Part shown: positions 62,511 to 64,000 of the stretch, piece by piece
How the letters are laid out: each line of letters begins with the position of its first letter
Numbering within the stretch: the first letter of the stretch is position 1
Assembly (NCBI GenBank): GCA_020883125.1
Contig: JAHREW010000004.1
Span: 72,396-136,395, forward strand
Direction of reading: 5' to 3'
DNA length: 64,000 bases
From: Microcoleus sp. CAWBG506
Lineage (GTDB): Bacteria > Cyanobacteriota > Cyanobacteriia > Cyanobacteriales > Microcoleaceae
Made by a program: the position numbers and the translations under genes
Notes under the pieces: generated by a model
What the model was told of the DNA's origin: nothing
Seen by the model: only the letters and a program-made list of their open reading frames with translations
Database searches by the model: none

Positions 62511-63989
62511 CTACCTTTTCCAATATCTACGCCAATGAAACAAATTCTCCCATAAATTACGCATAAAAGTATTACTACGAAAACGCTGTAATTCCCAACC
62601 AGCAGAAGTTTGTCCAATAATATCCGAAAAAGTAGAGCAAATAAAAGGAAGTTCCGCGATCGCCCCAACAGTCATTCCCTGACGCACAGCCAAAGCAACA
62701 ACATGAATCAACTCAGCAGCCTGCGGCCCCACAATACACGCCCCCAAAATCTCCCCATTACCCCGTCCCACAATCTTACAAAAACCAGTCATCTCCCCAC
62801 ATATTTGAGCCTTTTCAACATTCTTAAAATATTCCCGACTCACAATAATATCATCACCAAAACGACGTCTTGCTTGCGCCTCAGTCAAACCCACCCTCGC
62901 CAACTGTGGCTCAGAAAAAATAGCCCAAGGAATCCCGCGATAATCAATTTTTAACCTAGGCAAAAACAAAGCATTTTTCACACCCACCAAAGCTTCAGAA
63001 TTAGCGATGTGAGGGAACGGATAACCGCCAGCAACATCACCAATTCCATAAATCCGAGGATTAGTTGTTTGCAATTTCTCATTTAAAATCAATCCCTGGT
63101 GATTGCATTTAGCACCAGTCGCTTCTAGATTTAATGATTGAAAATTAGGCTTGCGCCCCGCTGCGATAAAAATCTCCTCAGTTTCGATCGCCCAATCCCC
63201 CGCTTGAATCCACTTCCTCCCATCAATCACCCTAGCTTGAGTCACCTCAGTAGCCGTCAAAATCCGCACTCCTTGGGCTTCCATTGCAGCTTGAACCAAG
63301 CCAGCAGCCTCTGGCTCCTCTTTCCCCAAAATACGCGAACCCTTCACCACCAGAGTCACAGCCACCCCTAATCGAGCAAAAGTTTGAGCCACTTCCACAC
63401 CGCTAGGATCTGCACCAATTACGACCAAACTTTTAGGAACTTGTTTAAGTTTTGCTAATTTCCAGACAGTTTCCGAAGTGAAATAACCAACAGACAAAAG
63501 TCCTTCAATATGGGGAATCGCCGGGAGACTGGGACAAGCGAGCAAATAACCAAGCGATCGCAATTTCCGCCCATTCACAGCAAAAGCCAAATCCGGTTTC
63601 ACCACAAACTCGCCATCACCACAAATAACATCAACCCCGCGAGTCGCCAAAACACCCAAATCGTTGATTTGGGACAAATTAGAAACAACACCTTCTGTCC
63701 ACTGCATCACCTCATCAAACCGCAATTCCCTGGGCATTTCCGAATTAGTATTGTCCCAACATACACCGAATTTCTGGTTAGTGATTTGTTCAGCAAATCG
63801 GCCACTGTCACTCAAAACTTGGTTGTATTGCAAACTTAAGGCGATCGCATCTTGGCTAGCAGTCGGCAAATTTTGTAAATCACTCAACGGTTCCACCAAA
63901 GCAACACGAGCTTGGAAACCACTTGCAGTCAAAGCAGCATAGCGTCCGGCGGTTGTACCACCAATTATTACTAAATCGTAGTCAATCAT
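62511..63989 (-). CDS. Pyridine nucleotide-disulfide oxidoreductase family protein lacking redox cysteines
   Basis: This 492-residue FAD/NAD(P)-binding protein is of the mercuric reductase/lipoamide dehydrogenase fold. The FAD loop is DLVIIGGTTAGRYAA (4-18). The NAD-binding loop is VVIGADPSGVEVAQTFARLG (about 189-208). The second FAD motif is IYGIGDVAGGYP. The dimerisation domain is present. The CxxxxC disulfide expected near residue 40 is absent (DLQNLPTASQDA), and the HPTxxE of the interface is replaced by PFICSTFSD. Disulfide chemistry is therefore unlikely; it may be an NAD(P)H oxidase or quinone-type reductase. The start ATG is at 63989. Confidence 0.82.
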   Translation of the reverse strand: MIDYDLVIIGGTTAGRYAALTASGFQARVALVEPLSDLQNLPTASQDAIALSLQYNQVLSDSGRFAEQITNQKFGVCWDNTNSEMPRELRFDEVMQWTEGVVSNLSQINDLGVLATRGVDVICGDGEFVVKPDLAFAVNGRKLRSLGYLLACPSLPAIPHIEGLLSVGYFTSETVWKLAKLKQVPKSLVVIGADPSGVEVAQTFARLGVAVTLVVKGSRILGKEEPEAAGLVQAAMEAQGVRILTATEVTQARVIDGRKWIQAGDWAIETEEIFIAAGRKPNFQSLNLEATGAKCNHQGLILNEKLQTTNPRIYGIGDVAGGYPFPHIANSEALVGVKNALFLPRLKIDYRGIPWAIFSEPQLARVGLTEAQARRRFGDDIIVSREYFKNVEKAQICGEMTGFCKIVGRGNGEILGACIVGPQAAELIHVVALAVRQGMTVGAIAELPFICSTFSDIIGQTSAGWELQRFRSNTFMRNLWENLFHWRRYWKR

Positions 63990-64000
63990 AAATTGTCAGT

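Overview
The window comes from a filamentous, phycobilisome-containing cyanobacterium, most like the Oscillatoria/Microcoleus/Kamptonema group. The evidence is an allophycocyanin-family subunit (apcF), an ndhA-I-G-E cluster of the photosynthetic NDH-1 complex, a cyanobacterial tmRNA, many GCGATCGC (HIP1) sites, heptanucleotide tandem repeats, and dense families of small palindromic elements. All calls come from reading the sequence; no database search was run.

Layout. 1-4272: the 3' end of purF, an omega-3 desaturase (desB), a Nudix hydrolase, a small lipoprotein and folD. 4320-6260: a methyltransferase remnant cut by a tnpB-only IS200/IS605-type element, whose TnpB lacks the usual zinc ribbon and faces a small divergent gene. 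6534-14446 (minus strand): a terpene/nanocompartment operon of two geosmin-synthase-type double terpene cyclases followed by two Family 2B encapsulin-like shell proteins, which are usually annotated as cyclic-nucleotide-binding proteins. The two cyclases share a C-terminal peptide that is a candidate cargo tag. The block is bracketed by duplicated pieces of neighbouring genes: the crtE 5' region at its left edge and a Nudix fragment at its right. 14904-31971: mostly core genes (crtE, a DUF212 membrane protein, a ferritin-like protein, glnA, apcF, a TlyA-type methyltransferase, two DUF697-like GTPases, pfkA, ygfZ), with a two-gene ATPase/TOPRIM cassette at 16426-18032. 32409-39128: a second, truncated tnpB remnant, then an AT-rich pair coding for a 1317-residue helicase-nuclease fusion and an unrecognised 776-residue partner. 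The stop and start codons of this pair are one base apart, and it is the best candidate here for an undescribed defence system. 39366-49654: a Hanks kinase, tmRNA, ndhAIGE, folB, a second kinase, map and a HEAT-repeat protein.

49960-63989 is accessory. It holds a decayed NERD/UvrD-like helicase with pentapeptide repeats (three in-frame stops plus a repeat insertion), a CapA-family protein, two secreted RTX proteins (one with an SCP/CAP domain, one with a Calx-beta domain and a long PTPVTT minisatellite), and an HNH endonuclease with a small overlapping partner. It also holds a headless FG-GAP/RTX gene, a cluster of GC-rich palindromic repeats, a scrambled copy of the HNH cassette, and a pyridine-nucleotide oxidoreductase that has lost both redox active-site motifs.

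At least five dispersed small-repeat families recur through the intergenic regions, and some are nested or carry exchangeable interiors. They have shaped the ends of genes (the stop of the FG-GAP/RTX gene) and broken others (the NERD helicase).
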